From: Dichomitus squalens LYAD-421 SS1
Lineage: Eukaryota; Basidiomycota; Agaricomycetes; Polyporales; Polyporaceae
Assembly (NCBI RefSeq): GCF_000275845.1
Contig: NW_006766901.1
Location: forward strand, 35,584 to 71,819
DNA length: 36,236 bases
Direction: 5' to 3'
The notes beneath the pieces are model-generated. The model made no database searches. It was not told the origin of the DNA and saw nothing but the letters and a program-made list of their open reading frames with translations. This document shows, piece by piece, positions 32,743-36,236 of the stretch. Each line of letters starts with the position of its first letter. Position 1 is the first letter of the stretch. The translations under genes and the position numbers were made by a program.

Positions 32743-33807
32743 TATTAGCTAAAGCAGGGCATGTTCGGCTCGATCACCTTCACGCACTGAGCGCAGGATG
32801 CGCCGAAATCTGAAACCATCCGGCGCGAGATATAGAGATGGAACAGCTTGCTCACCCTGGACACGCGCCCCAGATGATGCCGACATTGCCGTGCTAGTAC
32901 TTGTTGTGCTTCTACGGCACCAAGGAATCCGTGGTAAGTGCCCTCTACGTCAGCGTGGCGTCTCCCTCGCGCGCAACCAGAACTGAATGACATTGCCAGC
33001 GCGCGGCAATACGATCTTGCGTTCAATCTGGGTTCGGGCTTACTCACTGTGAGTGGCCATGATCATTTTCGATCAGGCTTATTCCATGTATCCATGTAGG
33101 CATATAATCATGGTCCGTTGTCCGATGCCTCCCTCGAAGACCTCGCTTAATCTGACCATTGAGTTCCAAGTTGCCCTCCAGCTTGATCCCGTCGATAGGC
33201 GCAACACTTTGGCCGGAGATTTCAGCCACTCATATCGCGCCTACATCGCCCTCGGAGAATCTGTTCAGGGCCGGGACTTGCCACAGCAATGGTTATGAAT
33301 AATCGTACTGCACGTCTCGCACGATACTCCGCTGTCACATAGACTCATTGAACGACGCCAGCGCCGTTGCGATGATCATCATTAGTTTAGGGCTACAAGA
33401 TGTAGCGCCGGACGCAAGCTAAACACAAGCTCAGACCAACTGCGCTAATACGCCACTACCTTCCTGCTACACCTTTTCGCGATCCCATCTCATACTCTCA
33501 GCGCTCCGATTCTCCGATGTCTCGTACCCTGAAGTTGATCCCCTCAAGCGGACTTCTCAAGCTCTCATGAAACGTCAACTATCACCGGTAGCGCAAGGAC
33601 CTGCCGCCCTTCAAGTTGTTCGAATGACGCAAGGCGGCTAGGCCACCTGGATGTGATATGTTGGGGTAGATGTATGCCCTCAAGGGGAACCTCCGACATT
33701 CTGTCTTCTGATAGTGCACGCCGCGAGGTACGTTTTGGAAACACACTTGCCTCCTTGCCCCTTAATTCGTTTGACAGAAACGGGCAACTGCGCATTGCTG
33801 TCCCTGC
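32743..33807. other. Intergenic, unassigned open frames
   Basis: Open frames at 32745-33047 (minus), 33053-33298 (plus) and 33044-33229 (minus) overlap or abut and have no recognisable domain. The last part should hold the promoter of the prenyltransferase gene, but I see no clear TATA box. Confidence 0.45.
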
Positions 33808-34966
33808 ATGTTTTCCCGGCTCATTACGGTCTCACAGCCTCGACCATCTCTTCAACCTTCCACACGACGACGTTCTCAACTAGTGCACGTTCTGTCGGGA
33901 CTGATGACATTCATCCGCCACTGTGGATACCATGCACGAACGGCAATGCTATTTACGGCATCCGACTTGAAAACCATCCTACTCCCCATAGTGCGTTTTG
34001 CGATCTTGCATATTGTATCCGTACTCACAATGATCGTTGCTCTAGTCGGCCTTCGCATGTGCGACCGCCCCTCTTTGTTCCTTTGACCGGCTCCTTCGCG
34101 CCCTCATCTGGACTTGGATCCACCAATTCATGTGCAACGTCTCCAACCAGGCCCGGACGCGCCTTGAAGATGCTGTCAACAAGCCATGGCGCCCACTCCC
34201 TGCAGGGCGCATCACCGAGCGACAGGCCTTTGTGCTTCGCTGGGTGACAGTCGCCGCGGCATTCGGCTGCTCGGCACTACACGGCGGGGATCTCATGCTT
34301 ACGACGCTCGGACTCTTATTGACTACATTCGCCTACGACGAGCTTGGTCTTGCCGGACACCTTATCGGGAAAAGCATCTGCAATATCGGGGGCTACACCA
34401 CGTTAGAAATCGGGGCAACCAAGCTCATGGGTACGTACACCTCTTCCCTCTCTGAACTGTTGCTTACCTGCGAATGTACCTTCGGCAAACCCGAACTGGG
34501 ATCTATTCTTGGTCTAGGAGCGACGCGCGATCTAGACAACGTATCAGCTACGGCAGTATGCATCAGCGGTGCTTTGATTTGCACCACTATCCAAGCCCAA
34601 GACTTTGCAGACGTTGAGGGTGATGCCATCCTGGGCCGCAAGACGTTCCCCATCTATGCCCCCGAGTTCTCCCGGATTGCGACTGTGACTGCAATAAGCG
34701 TATGGTCACTGTTCCTAGCCTCGTTCTGGGGCATTGGATCTGTGTGCGGGGCGATTTTCGTCGTCTTCGGGAGCTTTGTCGGGAGCCGATTTTACTCCCT
34801 CCGGGGTCCTGACGACGACGAATTGTCATATGTGCTGTACAACGTGAGTAAGATCTGTACTATAATGCTAGTGGCACGGTCGACACTGAGAGCTTTGCCG
34901 CAGGTCTGGTTGACTATGGTGCATATCATGCCGAATCATGCCCGGACGGGATTATTCACATTCTAG
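33808..34966 (+). CDS. UbiA-family prenyltransferase
   Basis: UbiA enzymes are membrane proteins that transfer prenyl groups to aromatic or other acceptors. Exons 33808-33990, 34046-34430, 34518-34843 and 34904-34966 join in phase to 318 residues; introns are 55, 87 and 60 bp. An ATG at 33904 is an alternative start. The first motif region reads NVSNQARTRLED then NKPWRPLPAGRIT (residues about 92-115). The NKPWRP..GRI block is classic, but the usual NDxxD Asp cluster is reduced to N-Q and a later ED. The second motif is intact in QDFADVEGDAILGRKTFPI (about 215-235). Several hydrophobic helices fit a multi-pass protein, and the end LYN then VWLTMVHIM is typical. The substrate cannot be told from sequence. 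The nearby P450 fragment is a weak hint of a former secondary-metabolism context. Confidence 0.85.
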
Positions 34967-35640
34967 TCTGATATTCATCCAAGGTCCGGCCGCATCTGTA
35001 CCATATATTGATGTCCGTATGTAGTCCTATGGTGCGGTTCAACTAAACGCCACTTTTGAACAGCCTTAAGCGCGCGCCTGAAATATCACGTGACGTCCCT
35101 GAGCTTGGGGCTCAACGGCGCGCCACTGGTCGTCGAGAGGTTGCATAGGCCGACATACCTGTTATAGTCATGTACATAGTCGTTCGCGGATAGGGATGAA
35201 GTATCTTATCACAACCATAACACTTTGCTACACCGTGGGCATATCACGATGGTTTGACCCTTCAATATGCCAAAACCATGTGAATTATTGTCTGAATGAA
35301 CTCCGCCTGAAGTAATCGAGACCTGGTAGAAATATGCGGACTAGTGACTGCTTGTTTGAAGCTCAGTAAATCATGGATGAACTGTTCAGATTGTTTTGTT
35401 AGAGACCTAGTGTATATCCATGCAGAAATCATTCAGAATGCGGAGGTTATACTGAATGGTGTTACCGTTGGTACGCCCCACCCCCTATCTTTTCGTTATT
35501 TGACTACTCCTTCTCGTCGCCCTCGTGTACACTCCACCCCCCTTCCTGTCTCCGGCGACCTATGCTTACCTTCCTGTTCCCCCGTCGTCCACTTGTACAC
35601 TACCATCCCCCTTTCCGTCCCCTGACGACTATGTCCCTCA
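34967..35640. other. Gap with weak pyrimidine-rich tandem repeat
   Basis: The first 500 bp show nothing recognisable. From about 35525 to 35640 two units about 68 bp apart share TGTACACT, then a C-rich tract CCACCCCCCTT or CCATCCCCCTT, then CTGTC/CCGTC and GACCTATG/GACTATG. A weaker third unit may precede them at about 35470. The tract ends at the LTR. Confidence 0.45.
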
Positions 35641-35827
35641 TGTAGAAGTTCGTGGGGAAAGAAGATGATTCTACAGCGGAGCCGCGGGAGTCTATATATA
35701 CATGTACTACATAAAGACTATCGTAATGTAGATCCGAGACAGAAGGCGTAGTGGCGTTGGTGCCACCGTCAAGCGTTCGCAAAGCGTGCCCAAAGCAGTA
35801 AGGCAAGCGCGTGACCATACTCCAACA
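35641..35827 (-). repeat. 187-bp LTR of a Ty1/copia element (3' LTR)
   Basis: Read on the minus strand, it begins TGTTGGAGTATGG and ends ACTTCTACA, giving the canonical TG..CA ends with an imperfect short terminal inverted repeat. It follows a polypurine tract (complement of CTCCCCCTC, 35828-35836) that abuts the pol stop codon. A TATATATAG box lies at 35700-35692. The adjacent 5 bp, CCTCA at 35636-35640, would be the target duplication, but the other end is outside the window. Confidence 0.8.
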
Positions 35828-35834
35828 CTCCCCC

Positions 35835-36236
35835 TCAACTCTGCATCAGCAAGATGCCGAGTTGTGTGCGCAAAGCCTGAAAACGATCGCGTGCAAGGGC
35901 CTTCGTGAACAAGTCGGCCGAATTGATGTCCGTCGGGCAATATTCCAGTCGAATCGTGTCGGCGGCGATGCATTCCCGAATGAAATGATGCCGGATATCG
36001 ATGTGTTTTGACCTTGAATGCTGGACATTGTCCTTCGACAGCTCGATCGCTGATTTGTTGTCAGCCTTGAGAGTAGTGGCATCCCGCTGTTCACAGGTCA
36101 GTTCCGCGAGCATGGCGCGCATCCAAATCGTGTGCCGCGCAGCGTACGCGACTGCCATATACTCAGCCTCCATCGAAGAGAGCGCAACGGTGGTCTGCTT
36201 CTTCGAGCTCCAGGCGACGACCGCCATTCCCGACGA
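35835..36236 (-). CDS. Ty1/copia polyprotein, C-terminal RNase H (partial)
   Basis: The frame runs on the minus strand from the window edge to the stop at 35835 and is open throughout. It is the RNase H end of a copia-type pol: WSSKKQTTVALSSMEAEYMA (catalytic Glu in EAEY), then ADNKSAIELSKD (catalytic Asp), then SKHIDIRHHFIRE and ADLFTKAL, all hallmark copia motifs in the usual order and spacing. The 5' part (gag, protease, integrase, reverse transcriptase) lies beyond the window. The lack of stops or shifts suggests a young insertion. Confidence 0.93.
   Translation of the reverse strand, partial: SSGMAVVAWSSKKQTTVALSSMEAEYMAVAYAARHTIWMRAMLAELTCEQRDATTLKADNKSAIELSKDNVQHSRSKHIDIRHHFIRECIAADTIRLEYCPTDINSADLFTKALARDRFQALRTQLGILLMQS

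Noticed and set aside
25694..34966. P450 plus UbiA as a meroterpenoid gene cluster
   Set aside because: The P450 is only an N-terminal fragment, 8 kb of repeats separate the two, and there is no synthase or cyclase between them.
1..36236. CRISPR array, operon or prokaryotic origin
   Set aside because: Short spliceosomal introns in nearly all genes and the protein families show a eukaryotic, fungal sequence. No regularly spaced repeat array is present.

Overview
The window looks like nuclear DNA of a basidiomycete fungus, probably an agaricomycete such as a polypore. The genes are split by many short GT..AG introns, mostly 42-102 bp. The proteins include a GRIP golgin, a fungal-type homoserine dehydrogenase, a GPI-type aspartic protease, fragments of a P450 and of a HET-domain protein, and a UbiA-type prenyltransferase. 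All exon models were built by hand from splice consensus and reading phase; no search was run.

The left half (about 1-17500) is gene-dense and mostly intact. It holds a secreted or GPI-anchored aspartic protease (minus, 3131-1006), homoserine dehydrogenase (minus, 5034-3687) and an unrecognised 561-residue glycine-zipper protein with two internal beta-type repeats (minus, 7858-6052). A 16-exon gene (minus, 15595-10270) encodes a protein with four membrane segments followed by a WD40 domain. It is head-to-head with a GRIP golgin gene (plus, 15759-17490), only 163 bp apart.

The centre (about 17700-25230) is a tandem segmental duplication of 3.2-3.8 kb units. Each unit carries a broken gene for a secreted guanyl-specific ribonuclease of the T1/N1 family and a broken gene with a PD-(D/E)XK-like core. 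The two copies of each gene are broken by different lesions. A 200-bp piece of the unit also occurs at 602-803.

The right half (about 25230-36236) is gene-poor and rich in elements. It holds a P450 fragment limited to the N-terminus, a 1795-bp non-autonomous DNA transposon with PIF/Harbinger-like ends and a TTA target duplication, and a HET-domain pseudogene frameshifted inside its first motif. It also holds two inverted-repeat structures, an apparently intact four-exon UbiA-type prenyltransferase gene, and the 3' end of a Ty1/copia retrotransposon running off the window edge with its 187-bp LTR.

The intact genes do not form an obvious pathway or operon-like set. The left block reads as core chromosome, and the right as a decaying, repeat-invaded region.
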